Source: Siphonodentalium dalli (Eukaryota > Mollusca > Scaphopoda > Gadilida > Siphonodentaliidae). From it: DNA of 64,000 nt. The position numbers and the translations under genes were made by a program. Below the pieces are notes generated by a model. The model saw nothing but the letters and a program-made list of their open reading frames with translations. It did not search any database and had not been told where the DNA came from. The stretch is from contig CP136067.1 of NCBI GenBank assembly GCA_032622095.1, positions 135,225,990-135,289,989 on the forward strand. Reading direction: 5' to 3'. Within the stretch, counting starts at the first letter, position 1. Each line of letters begins with the position of its first letter. This document shows, piece after piece, positions 33,801-41,905 of the stretch.

Positions 33801-34442
33801 CCGAAGCAAGAGACATATAATGACTACCTACTGTACTAGACTGAAGTTTATTGTGGTCGGATATGGTGTCATGTGAGGCGAAGTGAGATCAATATTAGGC
33901 GAGGCCGTAGATAGAACAAAAACAAGTCTTAACTGAATTTTTTTTGCCAAAAAGGCAATGAAAATGGGTTCAACAGTGACGTCATGTTTGACGTTACAGT
34001 TCTAAGAGAAGAACTGTTTGGTGAAAAATCATACCACGCAGAGCTAGAAACTGGGCTATTATATAGCAGGTTGAACGTATGCCATTACAGTTTCGACAAA
34101 AACATACAGTCGAATTACAGAAACTGATTGTATGACTCCGCTTCGCATCGTCCTATACAATCAGTTTCTTTGCGTTCAAATTCTACTATATATACACGCG
34201 GATGCGCAGTGCATTTATTTCTTAATTGAAACTTTAATTCGCTGTGTAAATTGCTCGTTTATTTATTATTGAATAAATCTCATCCGCAGGCTCTGAAGGA
34301 TCAGGACACTAAACACCAGGTGGCTGTCGCCGCAGATGACATGCGCGACGAATGGCGACAGTTCACTTTGCTCATCGATAGAATACTGTTTGTTGTATTC
34401 TTTTGCATCTTTGTTGTGTACACGTACTCTCTGCTTGGATGA
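15733..34442 (+). CDS. Cys-loop ligand-gated ion channel subunit, 3' six exons (5' incomplete)
   Basis: The six exons join to 1068 nt: 355 residues and a stop. The predicted product is a subunit of a pentameric neurotransmitter-gated channel of the plasma membrane, in the nicotinic-receptor-like superfamily. Counting from the first codon at 15733, the Cys-loop is C79-C93 with 13 residues between the cysteines and the FPFD core. M1 is about 157-174, M2 about 186-207, M3 about 216-236 and M4 about 331-352, preceded by a DEW...IDR MA-helix/M4 junction. N-glycosylation sequons lie at 27, 96, 108, 137 and 143. No vicinal Cys pair occurs between the Cys-loop and M1, so it is not alpha-like for acetylcholine. 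The extracellular part is short and lacks the usual WxDxxLxW motif. The signal peptide and first strands are not located. The ligand and ion selectivity cannot be told. All phases agree and there is no internal stop, so the gene looks functional. Confidence 0.85.
15875..16959. other. Intron sequence; local duplication at 16660-16810
   Basis: CCTGG(T/A)..TTTGC.GGTAACGAG with CGAAACGTAA and GCGCTTAG occurs near 16670 and again near 16752. The second copy contains TTTGCAGGTAACG. Its first part also resembles the true acceptor region at 20700-20720 (CTCCTGGTCTTCGCAGGT). No gene is present. Confidence 0.4.
16960..20625. mobile_element. Large asymmetric inverted repeat (foldback element) in an intron
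   Basis: Bases 16965-17940 match the reverse complement of 19740-20625, and 19050-19180 match the reverse complement of 19545-19735. The outer ends share TTGGTCGACCTCTGCA. The left arm keeps about 1.1 kb (17940-19050) that the right arm lacks, and the right arm has about 70 extra bases near 19630-19690. The central spacer is about 360 bp. The arms contain spaced AAGATGGCGGCCAAAATGGC words near 17259, 17617, 17787, 17960 and 18125. Open frames within it, including 166 codons on the - strand at 20247-20747, mirror each other and have no recognisable domain. The type is unknown, and no target duplication was identified. Confidence 0.8.
20717..21135 (+). CDS. Channel gene exon B: Cys-loop and M1
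   Basis: The acceptor is CTTCGCAG and the donor GTAAGT. The exon opens with YDGNMEIV, the counterpart of the DG.V strand that precedes the Cys-loop. The Cys-loop (C-x13-C with FPFD) follows, then a segment rich in sequons, a W-x-F pair and M1, MVLPAVLLAFSIPFLFLL, with its conserved Pro. It ends at the M1-M2 linker NRDRIVI with one base of a Tyr codon. Two extra cysteines flank the Cys-loop start (CLC), which is unusual. This is the most diagnostic exon of the gene. Confidence 0.9.
21136..21611. other. Intron sequence, nothing seen
   Basis: AT-rich intronic DNA between exon B and a palindrome. Confidence 0.4.
21612..21885. repeat. Long imperfect palindrome in an intron
   Basis: The arms are about 125 bp (GACCATCTCCTATTATACTC... 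against ...GAGTATAATAGGAGGTGGTC) around a perfect core GTTATGGCTTCGAGCCATAAC (21731-21751). The arms share GATGAGTGCAAAAT. It is probably a foldback MITE. There is no coding content. Confidence 0.8.
22383..22782 (+). mobile_element. TTAA MITE family 1, copy 2
   Basis: TTAA at 22383-22386 and 22779-22782 flanks CCCTTTACCCAACA terminal repeats. Hairpins of 67 nt lie at 22537-22603 and 22685-22751. Between them is a TTTTTACCATTTTTTCTTAC-like AT-rich spacer. The body contains two adjacent GGCCAAAACC words after the left end. Near-identical copies lie at 35.7 and 36.8 kb, and 7.6 kb is inverted. It lies in the intron after exon B. Confidence 0.92.
22783..25020. other. Intron sequence with decayed repeats
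   Basis: Near 22950-23100 and again near 24890-24940 there are clusters of GGATTC/GAATCC words (degenerate inverted repeats). A stretch around 23960-24080 resembles 48000-48060 (GAGAACAATTC..ACCTA). No exon with consistent splice sites and channel similarity was found here. Confidence 0.4.
25021..25107 (+). CDS. Channel gene exon C: M2 pore helix
   Basis: The acceptor TTCTCGTTCCAG is strong, and the donor is G|GTGAAC. The peptide VIIMAILTYLLCYVRSIVG followed by DNTPVTPNL is M2 plus the start of the M2-M3 loop, whose Pro aligns with the Pro at the outer end of M2. The Glu-Lys pair that usually opens M2 is absent, the 9' Leu is not evident, and an Arg sits in the outer half. The phase (one base in, one base out) fits both neighbours. 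The open frame running on to 25178 past the donor loses all similarity and is read as intron. Confidence 0.8.
25108..26081. other. Intron sequence; tRNA-like word at about 25530
   Basis: A perfect self-complementary stretch (ACATGTATATATATATACATGT) lies at about 25205-25226. The - strand around 25525-25540 carries GGTTCGATCC, a B-box-like word, but no tRNA fold was established. No gene is present. Confidence 0.35.
26082..26440 (-). repeat. Dispersed repeat R1, copy 3 (inverted)
   Basis: It is the reverse complement of the elements at 1284 and 15090. Landmarks are CATATTATGGACTTGTTCG at the left end, TAGCATTCTACTAACATCG, GAGCAAGAGTATTCTCC and GAGTGTTTCACATCACTTTAA at the right end. Confidence 0.65.
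27209..27262. repeat. Hairpin
   Basis: ATATTATTCATTAG pairs with CTAATGAATAATAT, with an inner TAGCGC/GCGCTA pairing and a short loop. AT-rich palindrome. Confidence 0.85.
27857..27932. repeat. Hairpin
   Basis: ATCGCGACTC...CTCGTTTTCGTG pairs with CACGAAAACGAG...GAGTCGCGAT around an AT-rich loop. The stem is about 30 bp with few mismatches. Confidence 0.9.
28488..28606 (+). CDS. Channel gene exon D: M3
   Basis: The acceptor CTTTTCACTTGCAG is strong, and the donor is GTAAGT. The first two bases complete a Val codon begun in exon C. The peptide SYYATTIVIDVICMLLSIIVTQMY is M3, followed by the basic segment SRSGKRGR that starts the cytoplasmic loop. The exon ends in phase 0. The M2-M3 loop is two to three residues shorter than in typical nicotinic subunits. 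The open frame continues beyond the donor into a MITE and is not coding there. Confidence 0.82.
28658..29123 (+). mobile_element. TTAA MITE family 2, copy 1
   Basis: TTAA at 28658-28661 and 29120-29123. The left terminal repeat is AGGTACTCCATCCGATCAGA and the right end is a decayed inverse (GGATTATTCACCT). The interior shares CGGTCCCCATA, (CAA)n-type sequence, TTGATTTTTGAGTTATCC and ACAAATATCACATATC-like words with the other copies. It lies only about 50 bp after the donor of exon D. Confidence 0.75.
29124..29764. other. Intron sequence; repeat shared with 31080-31220
   Basis: CATTTCTGATGGAGTT followed by CCCCTTTCGACTT occurs near 29495 and again near 31165, with similar flanks. No exon seen. 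Confidence 0.4.
29765..29876. mobile_element. Small TTAA-bounded foldback element
   Basis: TTAATGGGTTTGTT at the left pairs with AACAAACCCATTAA at the right. The right TTAA (29873-29876) is also the left TTAA of the next element, so two TTAA elements abut. About 112 bp, non-coding. Confidence 0.6.
29873..31066. mobile_element. TTAA element family 3, piggyBac-like, non-autonomous
   Basis: TTAA at 29873-29876 and 31063-31066 flanks inverted ends CTCTTTCGCCACC and GGTGTTGAAAGAG. Inside the right end are two GCCCGCTAAAGCGGGC-type hairpin words (about 30990-31050). Subterminal hairpins of this kind and TTAA targets are known for piggyBac relatives. No transposase frame is left in the 1.2 kb. Confidence 0.6.
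31067..31367. other. Intron sequence before exon E
   Basis: Contains the second copy of the CATTTCTGATGGAGTT repeat and a G-rich tract near 31280-31300 (eleven or more consecutive G). Otherwise nothing seen. Confidence 0.4.
31368..31523 (+). CDS. Channel gene exon E: cytoplasmic loop, GC donor
   Basis: The acceptor is CTATTTTTCAG. The exon reads in phase 0 at both ends. It encodes the M3-M4 cytoplasmic loop: VRLYQPIAIHVKPKK, then a His/Asp-rich stretch (KHDDHDPEAGHTDHH) and NEIVK. The donor is AAG|GCAAGT, the consensus of the rare GC-AG introns. The only nearby GT alternatives either break the phase or bring in a stop. The exon's last dozen bases are the first unit of the minisatellite that fills the following intron start. 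Confidence 0.78.
31510..32150 (+). repeat. Degenerate minisatellite starting at the exon E/intron boundary
   Basis: About 13 degenerate units of roughly 45-50 bp share ACGAGATCGTTAAGGCAAGTAC...GATAGAACCCACCATAGC. Unit 1 includes the last bases of exon E and its splice donor. Several later units keep donor-like words, for example TTAAG|GTACGT at 31566-31575 and GTAAGG at about 31610. The last unit is interrupted at its TTAA by MITE family 2 (32147). Confidence 0.85.
32147..32440 (-). mobile_element. TTAA MITE family 2, copy 2, truncated
   Basis: TTAA at 32147-32150 is followed by AGGTACTCAATCCGATCAGA, then the family's right half in inverted order (CTAAATTACTATTTCTTTGG). A perfect hairpin lies at 32360-32402 (ACTCTAAAATCAAGTGG against its inverse). 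The other terminal repeat is missing. Confidence 0.75.
32441..34289. other. Intron sequence, little structure
   Basis: Contains a short GTGAAAT repeat at 33714-33736 and a hairpin at 34119-34169 (AGAAACTGATTGTA against TACAATCAGTTTCT). No exon between E and F is needed by the phases, and none was recognised. Confidence 0.4.
34290..34442 (+). CDS. Channel gene exon F: MA helix, M4 and stop
   Basis: The acceptor is TCATCCGCAG. The phase-0 start matches the GC donor of exon E. The peptide begins ALKDQDTKHQVAVAADDM and continues DEWRQFTLLIDRILFVVFF. The order amphipathic helix, EW, IDR, hydrophobic M4 is a hallmark of Cys-loop receptors. The protein ends three residues after the M4 helix (SLLG) at TGA 34440-34442. 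No AATAAA signal is seen in the next kilobase. Confidence 0.9.
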   Translation, partial: ALKDQDTKHQVAVAADDMRDEWRQFTLLIDRILFVVFFCIFVVYTYSLLG

Positions 34443-34564
34443 CGTCATCGCTGCCTATAGTCTTGAGTTGGAAAGATTGCAGCCTTTGCAGTCCGGTGCA
34501 ACACAACCTTCAACCAAATGCGCAGACGTCACGAGTGAGGTGCGCCTCAGATGACAGGAGGGGA

Positions 34565-34839
34565 GCATGCATGGATACAAGCCTTGAAATAGCGTGTCTG
34601 TCATTTGCAGAATGAGGTCCACAGAGGGTGAATTTAGTGATGCTACCCGCATAGCGGGCTAGCATCACCAAATTCACCCTCTGGGAACCTCATTCGGCTG
34701 AGGTGTAAGCAGAATGGGGTCCCCACAGGGTGAATTTGGTGATGCTAGCCCGCTATGCGGGATAGCATCACTAAATTCACCCTCTGTGGACCTCATTCTG
34801 CAAATGACAGACACACTATTTCAAGGCATGCATGGATAC
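34565..34839. mobile_element. Double-hairpin palindrome flanked by 14-bp direct repeats
   Basis: GCATGCATGGATAC occurs in direct orientation at 34565-34578 and 34826-34839. Between them 34581-34827 forms one large palindrome (centre about 34704), and each half is itself a hairpin of GAGGGTGAATTTAGTGATGC and its inverse around a CCCGC.TAGCGGG core. It lies about 120 bp after the channel stop codon, so it may be in the 3' UTR. A decayed relative is at 48410-48510. Confidence 0.85.
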
Positions 34840-35257
34840 GTTTGGTGTTTGGTAATGAATAAGGGACGGTTCCAGCCAATTATCAAGTCGATGTGAAGGT
34901 GAAGGATTGGGAATGGATACGCGTGTCCGTGTGCTTCGAAGTACACGAGGTTAGAATCGCAAAGTTGAGAACAGTGGACCAGATCGAAGTAACATGAAAT
35001 GCATGTATGCGCCACGTACGAATATAATTGAACATATATGCCAAGAGATCATCCCCGGTTAAATCATCCTGCTACGATTTAAGTGATGGTTCCTGCTGAT
35101 TTAGCTATGATGACGGTGGGGGGAAATAATGCTGTTGAGAAATAGGTACAGTTTTTGTTGAAATTGTCATTTTAGAGGTCTTTGGCTAAACGGAACGATT
35201 CAAAGAAAAGCCATTACATGTACAAAACATTCAACAACATATATACTTTAAAATAAT
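34840..35257. other. No gene seen
   Basis: AT-rich downstream flank of the channel gene, without a recognisable polyadenylation signal. Confidence 0.35.
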
Positions 35258-35609
35258 TTAAACGTACTCAATCCGATCAGACGGTCCCCATACCATCAAG
35301 ATACAACAAGGACAACATTTCTTCAAAATACGCTTTTGTTATCAGAATTGATTTATTGCAACAAAATTACCACTTGATTTTAGAGTTATCCATATTCATT
35401 CGCAATTTTGTCCGAGAACTTCCGTTTGACCACGTGTTTCTGGGCCACATATTATCACACATCTCGATAAATAACAAACTTCAAAAATTGATATCTGATC
35501 ACTCCGAGCTTTGATGGGTGGGTTCCTCGAGTCAATTCAAATATTGTTTTACCCCCGAACACAAAGAAATAGTAATTTAGGAGGGTCTGATCGGATTGAG
35601 TACCTTTAC
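35258..35609 (+). mobile_element. TTAA MITE family 2, copy 3
   Basis: The left TTAA is at 35258-35261 and the right target is TTAC (35606-35609, one mutation). The terminal repeats are CGTACTCAATCCGATCAGAC and the inverse GTCTGATCGGATTGAGTACC. The interior carries the family words CGGTCCCCATACCATCAA and ACTTGATTTTAGAGTTATCC. It is about 0.35 kb, shorter than copy 4. Confidence 0.85.
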
Positions 35610-35704
35610 TAATGTCTGAGTTGGTTGTTACAAAGTCACAATAATCCAGATGGCTGTTTCGATCGTTTTTCGACAACAAGGGCAGCCATTATTTCCATTT
35701 AAAA

Positions 35705-36096
35705 CCCTTTACCCAACAAACCGGCCAAAACCGGCCAAATAAAGCTTCAACAGCCTAAAATATCTTCGGTCTGTCTCAATAGAACCATACAAATATGGAT
35801 ATCATTGGAACCGGCTCCTTGACCACATTGTGATAGTTACAGTTATGCCCTGTGCCAATGCATTCTCTTATATATGCGAGTCGACCATAGGTCGCCTCGC
35901 ATATATAAGAGAATGCATTGGCCTAAAAAAAATCTTTTCTTAACACTTTTTACCATTTTTTCTTACATTCTTTAACAATTTTATAATTTTTAATGTCTTA
36001 AGCCAATGCATTCTCTTATATATGCGAGGCGACCTATGGTCGACTCGCATATATAAGAGAATGCATTGGCACAGGGCCCTTCTGTTGGGTAAAGGG
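35705..36096 (+). mobile_element. TTAA MITE family 1, copy 3
   Basis: CCCTTTACCCAACA ends are present at both sides. The immediate flanks (AAAA left, TTAT right) are eroded TTAA sites. Perfect 67-nt hairpins lie at 35855-35921 and 36003-36069. It is nearly identical to the copies at 22.4 and 36.8 kb, so it is recent. Confidence 0.9.
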
Positions 36097-36224
36097 TTAT
36101 AATTTATAATCATGCTCTTAAATGTTTCACACAGACATGCACTAGCTTTTCGCTGGGATTTTCCAAGGATAAAAAAATAATAATTTGAGAAAAATAACGG
36201 CACGTTTTATTAAGAGCATCATAT

Positions 36225-36375
36225 TGCCCCGCCAACATCATAACTAAATCATTATGACCCACCAACACCATTGCAAATTAGCAGCAACAACCAACATCAT
36301 AACTAAATCAGTATGACCCACCAACATCATAACAAAATCAGGAGAACCCAGCAACACCATGGCAAATTAGCAGGA
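36225..36375 (+). repeat. Degenerate tandem repeat
   Basis: Units with ACCAACATCATAACTAAATCA.TATGACCC and CAACACCAT.GCAAATTAGCAG alternate about five times. Short local repeat. Confidence 0.7.
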
Positions 36376-36833
36376 CAACTTTACCGGGTGGAGATGTTCG
36401 AAATAACGAGGACAAGATAGACGCATTCCCCGTGCACCTTATGCACGAATAAACGATTATTTTCCGATATTCGGATTACGTTTGCTTGCGTGTGGAGTGA
36501 GAAGAATTGATTCCACTTGCTGGATAATCAGATGTTGTTAGTGTCCCACGTGTAATATGTACCTTTCCAGTGTATTGCGCGAAATCTCATATATTACAAC
36601 TGAATTTCGCATCCAAATCGATAACTTCTCATATCCTAATCCTATCCTGATTGAACATTAAACTCATCACCGATATTCGTTATATAGGAAACCCAATTTA
36701 CTTACAAACATGTTATATATAGTGTGTGATAAGTTTTGTGGTGCACCATAAACTGTGTTCATGTATTCGCTGGAGTCACCGTTGGTGATTTCTAGCTTAT
36801 TATTATTTCTGTCCTTATCACTGAAACATTACG
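36376..36833. other. No gene seen
   Basis: Unique AT-rich DNA. Confidence 0.3.
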
Positions 36834-37234
36834 TTAACCATTTACCCAACAAACCGGCCAAAAACGCGCAAATAAAGCTTCAACAGCCTAAAATATCTTC
36901 GGTCTGTCTCAATAGAACCATACAAATATGGATATCATTGGAACCGGCTCCTTGACCACATTGTGATAGTTACAGTTATGCCCTGTGCCAATGCATTCTC
37001 TTATATATGCGAGTCGACCATAGGTCGCCTCGCATATATAAGAGAATGCATTGGCCAAAAAAATATCCTTTTTTTAACACTTTTTACCATTTTTTCTTAC
37101 ATTCTTTAACAATATTATAATTTTTAATGTGTTAAACCAATGCATTCTCTTATATATGCGAGGCGACCTATGGTCGACTCGCATATATAAGAGAATGCAT
37201 TGGCACAGGGCCGTTCTGTTGGGTAAAGGGTTAA
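36834..37234 (+). mobile_element. TTAA MITE family 1, copy 4
   Basis: TTAA at 36834-36837 and 37231-37234. The left end has one substitution (CCATTTACCC) and the right end is GGGTAAAGGG. Hairpins lie at 36988-37054 and 37137-37203. It is inserted 0.74 kb from copy 3 in the same orientation. Confidence 0.92.
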
Positions 37235-37676
37235 CCATTTCTATACTAAATACTCATTGACGAATATTTCTCTCAGGAAATGTTTAGTTAAAGGCCCACT
37301 TAATTTTTGAATGCCCAGATGACATTGTCCCCATATTCGGTTGTAACTAGCAATCTGATTGGCTACAACTCCAAGTTTAAATCACCATGTCCCCCGTCAC
37401 CCTTGACAGCGGGGTATAAGAGAACGTGCGCCAAACATCGGGGGTATATGAGCACGTGAAACATCGGGGGTAGGCCTATATGAATGACCCTTGAACTGGC
37501 AGTTTCCACCAATCGTGACGTTGCTCTCGTACGCCGAATTTGACGTCACCTGACGCCGGGTCCTTAGGTCAGCTACTGAATTATTCTTATTGGTGTGAAT
37601 TAATCGGATTACCTATGAAAAACACACTTAAATTAAGGAGACATGGTTATTGTTGTGGGGACAAAATCGTTATCTC
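37235..37676. other. No gene; CATCGGGGGTA duplicated near 37435-37475
   Basis: AACATCGGGGGTA.(T/G) occurs twice about 33 bp apart. Nothing else is recognised. Confidence 0.35.
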
Positions 37677-37801
37677 CGGCAACATCGTGGGGTACATGGA
37701 GATTTAATACCTGGATGTCTCTTTTTGAACCCATCGGCTCCGCCTCGGGGTTCAAAATCGACATCCAGGTATTAAATCTCCATGTACCCCCGATGTTGCC
37801 G
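37677..37801. repeat. 125-bp hairpin
   Basis: The left arm CGGCAACATCG...GAGATTTAATACCTGGATGTC pairs almost perfectly with the right arm ...CGATGTTGCCG. The loop region is GAACCCATCGGCTCCGCCTC. Foldback MITE candidate. Confidence 0.9.
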
Positions 37802-38023
37802 AAGTTAACTAATATTATACACAACATATTCTATAGTATATGCCATTTGGAAGAGGAAACAAGCATGCATATATATATATTCCACCAGAATACGGAACAA
37901 ATGAGGTCTATGGACCTCCGTCAAGTAATAGATATTATCAAATTCACACCAAGACTTCCCCCGTAATTTACCACAGAATGAACCATAATTCACAACTCAT
38001 CAGTACAGACTATAGATCAAAGC

Positions 38024-38074
38024 ACATAACACACATCGGCACATAACACACATCGGCACATAACACACATCGGC
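38024..38074 (+). repeat. 17-bp tandem repeat, three units
   Basis: ACATAACACACATCGGC occurs three times head to tail without a mismatch. Confidence 0.95.
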
Positions 38075-38160
38075 ACCTTGACAAAAAAAACATGTTCATA
38101 GTTTATTCGACCGGATACGTTGATAATACAATGTTTCGGAGCTTCCTCGTTCAAATGATA

Positions 38161-38320
38161 TATAATACGGAATATGTTGTATATAATGTGATCTGTTGTA
38201 TATAATACGGAATATGTTGTATATAATGTGATCTGTTGTATATAATACGGAATATGTTGTATATAATGTGATCTGTTGTATATAATACGGAATATGTTGT
38301 ATATAATGTGATCTGTTGAT
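38161..38320 (+). repeat. 40-bp tandem repeat, four units
   Basis: The unit begins TATAATACGGAATATGTTGT and continues ATATAATGTGATCTGTTG. Four copies, essentially identical. Confidence 0.95.
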
Positions 38321-38491
38321 TCGATAATTAAGTTGAACTTATTATCTAAACATTTCCCAACAATGGATATGAATTTTTCTGGATTGTATTATCATTTCGT
38401 CTGGCTGTGGTCTGCTCATATATCCATAACATCCCTGCAGTGAATAATAGACCATTCCAATGTAGACAGTTAAAGAGCACTATTTCAATGA

Positions 38492-38953
38492 TTAAAGGTA
38501 CTCAATCCGATCAGACGGTCCCCATACCATCAATATACAACAACAACAACATTTCTCCAAAACTAGTTATCAGAATCGATTTATTGCAATAAAATAATGT
38601 TAACCATTGTAATATATGGTATCAAGTTTCCCAAAACTTGTTATTTATCAACAAAATATATTCAACAAAATATGGCCGTATTATCACTAAAGTATCACGA
38701 AATTTGACCGTATTACGACTTGATTTTAGAGTTATCCATTTCATCCGCAATTTTGTCTGAGACCCTACGTTTGACCACGTGTTTCTGGGCCACACACTAT
38801 TACACATCTCGATAAATAACAACTTCAAAAATCGATATCTGATAACTCTGAGCTTTGATGGGTGAGTTCCTCGACTCGAATCAAATATTTGTTATCCCCG
38901 AAGCCAGAAGAAATAGTAATTTAGGAGCGTCTGATCGGATTGAGTGCCATTAA
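38492..38953 (+). mobile_element. TTAA MITE family 2, copy 4
   Basis: TTAA at 38492-38495 and 38950-38953. Terminal repeats AGGTACTCAATCCGATCAGA and the inverse TCTGATCGGATTGAGTGCC. The interior contains CAACAACAAC, TTGATTTTAGAGTTATCC, a GACCACGTGTTTCTGGGCC stretch and the AATAGTAATTTAGGAGCG right part. About 460 bp and complete. Confidence 0.88.
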
Positions 38954-39084
38954 TTGCACAACATAATTATGTCTGATCCTAGAAACCAATTTATTCTGGT
39001 TTTCATTTTCATTATATCAGTGTGCTATTCCTATTATGAGCTATACAGATCCATGTAATTCTCAACAGACAATGTGTCCAATGG

Positions 39085-39190
39085 ATTCCGCTGAGATACC
39101 TCGAGTCACCACACCAAGTTTGGTTGAAATCGGTCAAATGGTCTAGGAGAAAAATCGCGAACAGACAGACATATCCTACTTTTAAATTAT
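39085..39190 (-). repeat. Dispersed repeat R3, inverted fragment
   Basis: ATACCTCGAGTCACCACACC, TTGAAATCGGTCAAATGG and GACAGACATATCCTAC are the inverse of words at 12000-12075. Other matching fragments flank the LINE. Confidence 0.6.
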
Positions 39191-40274
39191 ATTAAGGCTG
39201 GAGCCATTAATTAAATTACGAATTTCCATGTACAAGGCGTAATCAAAATTAATTGAGGGATAGTGGATTGGTAAGCGCATGACACTCATTATCGTGTAAA
39301 ACATTACAACTCAACCCACTCACTGACTATAGTGGCTATACAATAACTTAAATGAGTATATGGACTAGTATGCATATAATATAACTTTTATTTGATACAT
39401 TTACTTGAAAACTGTACACAAATTACTCGACAACCACAATTTGTATTTTCGCATTCCGACTAATTATTTTGCCATCCGTAACATTACTTCGTACTCAACA
39501 GACTTTCAAATAATGGGAAAATTGTTATCTTATTCCACGACTCGGAGACTATAGAAAACAACATCAACAGTTGAGTACAGTATCCCTTTCACACTGAAAG
39601 TATGCACGGATTTAAAAATTAGGGTGAACAAATAATGTTCATTGCAGAAAGCGACCGACTCAGTCGCTGATTGGAAGGAAATGGCAACTAATAGTTTGAT
39701 TGACAGCTGCGGAACGGTCCATTCTTTATCCGTCAATGAATCGAAGGGAATTGCACAAAAACACGTTACAGTCCTGGCGGCCCGGTGAATTTGTATGGGA
39801 AATTAGAATGTTTATAGACGCTAATGCTTGTATTCACCAACTGAGTTTATTTTATAAACCTGATAATTTATGACACACACTATCGTCCATATGATTGACC
39901 AAATTTATCATTTGCCATTTATCAATCGACACCGCATCACGAAATCGCGAACACTCACCGGATAAAATCCGCAAATACGGGAAGGGATTCAGACTAAATC
40001 TTTTGGTGGAATGATAGCTGAAGATATAGTTTGGCTGGTACATGTATAAATTTCCCGTCCCTATTTACAAGAATTTGGGCGTTCGTACATAAAAATTCTG
40101 CCCATTATTGAAATGAACGAATCATGTAGACTGCTATGTGCGAAGCCAATCAACATCTGTGACCAATATATGATATCCGTCAAATCCTCTTGATTGGATT
40201 AAACCGATCGACGACCAAAGATAGCTTCGCGTCGAGCCTCCCCCGATATAAACTACAAAACCGGACTATAGAGG
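39191..40274. other. No gene seen; tRNA-like word at about 39250
   Basis: GTGGATTGGTAAGCGC near 39252 resembles an A-box and may be a SINE relic. No B-box or open frame supports it. Confidence 0.3.
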
Positions 40275-40432
40275 ATACCTGCTGCGAGTGAATATACCAG
40301 AATTACCTCATGAGTGGCTACAGTGGAATATAACTATTCCCACGAGCGGCCTTGGCCGCGAGTGGGAATAGTTATATTCCAATGTAGCCACGAATGAGGT
40401 AATTCTGGTATTCACTCGAGAATCGCAGGTAT
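40275..40432. mobile_element. 158-bp foldback (AGAATACCT family)
   Basis: The ends ATACCTGC / GCAGGTAT are followed by GTGAATACCAGAATTACCTCAT-like arms and a stem GGAATATAACTATTCCCAC around a GCGGCCTTGGCCGC core. The outer motif order matches the hairpin at 59275-59397. Confidence 0.9.
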
Positions 40433-41017
40433 TCTGTTTATTATATGCTAAACAAATTAGCTATAGTCCCCGGTGACCACGCCAGAATGAAGAGAAACCA
40501 TTCAAGTTCGAAATATTCAGCAATTTGTGAACAATTACCTCGAACAAAACAATAGAATTGCTTATCTTCAATAAATGATTTGATTATTATTAAGCATAAT
40601 GAACAATTAACAACACAAAATGTTCGTTCCATTTGGAAATACCAAAATCCCAATTACTGATAATACTTCCGCTTCGCAGTTTGGAGTGGAAGTTGAAGCT
40701 GCAGGAACATGCTGGTCAAATATAGAGTCACTATTCTGAACACAAACTTGTGGGTCCTTATCATTATATTTACCTAATTTTTCCAGTAAAGAGTCCCAAA
40801 ACACATCGCCTTCTGGCTTCCATGTCTATTTCAAATCCGTCTTCCATATTTTACTTTACGAATGACGTCGCTAATGTAAACAGGCGTCTGTAATGCAGTT
40901 AAGGGGGAAATTCTATAATCTCACGCGCAAAAGTGCAAATAGTCCGTATCGCTTCAGGCGCATGAATATCAATTCAAAATTTAACGGAATTACAAGTGAT
41001 TCGCCCCGATTGGAGCT

Positions 41018-41085
41018 AGCGTTTAATATAAGTAAGCTAGCGTGTAATATACGGAAGCTAGCGTGTAATATAAGGATCTACAGTT
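41018..41085 (+). repeat. 22-bp tandem repeat, three units
   Basis: GCTAGCGTGTAATATA (first copy GCTAGCGTTTAATATA) recurs three times, separated by AG(T/G)AA or CGGAA. Confidence 0.85.
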
Positions 41086-41190
41086 GAATATAACGTTGGC
41101 GCACAGTTGGGAGCTCCATTAGCGAAATATAGCTTTTTACTCGGAACAAGAAATCAATAGAATTTGATAGGGAAGCATATAATAAATAGA

Positions 41191-41351
41191 TAGAACCGTA
41201 TGAGTGTCTGGATTTTAACGAAATTATCGCACGAGATTTGTTGGCGGAGCGATACCTCGAGTGCGGGACGCAGTCCCGCACGAGAGGTATTGCGTTCCGC
41301 CAACAAATCGAGTGCGATAATTCATCAAAATCCAGACACTCATGCGGTTCT
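41191..41351. repeat. 160-bp hairpin
   Basis: TAGAACCGTATGAGTGTCTG...ATTATCGCAC...TTTGTTGGCGGA pairs with its inverse around GTGCGGGACGCAGTCCCGCAC. Mismatches are few. Foldback MITE candidate. Confidence 0.92.
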
Positions 41352-41770
41352 ATTTTTATTACATATCTCCGTATCATAGTAAGTTGCCTCACAATCGTAC
41401 ATCTCCGGTACAGAAAATGTGAATTTAATTGAGTTTTAACACTGAATGAAATAGTTCCGTCGACAGATTGCACTAGTGCGATTCTGAGAATTATCACACG
41501 CCTGGAAACTCGTGCGATCATGCGAATTACGTTGATAGATATGTTATAAATATAATTATTACACTTCCATTGAAAACGCCGTTAATTAAAAATGGTAATG
41601 TCACTAGTGAATTATGTAATTTCTCGTGACGTCATTGACGTTACGTCGCTTACTTGTCTAGGCTGAATTTTCGATTATTGATCTTTCTCCACATCGGGTC
41701 TTTCATTCATTAATTCTGTGTGTTTTAATAATATTTGGCGAACCAAATTGATGCAGAAGTGTAATAAATA

Positions 41771-41905
41771 GAGTAATCAATTTGTTCCGAAAATTACGTT
41801 AAATAATTCCCTTGATGCTAAGGCGCACTCGTTTCTTACCAACATATCTCGCCTCTCGTGAATTATTTAACGTAATTATCGGAACCAATTGATTATTCTC
41901 TATAT
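41771..41905. repeat. 135-bp hairpin
   Basis: GAGTAATCAATTTGTTCCG and AATTACGTTAAATAATTC pair with GAATTATTTAACGTAATT and CGGAACCAATTGATTATTC. The loop is about 50 bp. Confidence 0.9.

Noticed and set aside
38024-38320. CRISPR-like repeats
   Set aside because: The units are head-to-tail tandem repeats without unique spacers, and the DNA is clearly eukaryotic.
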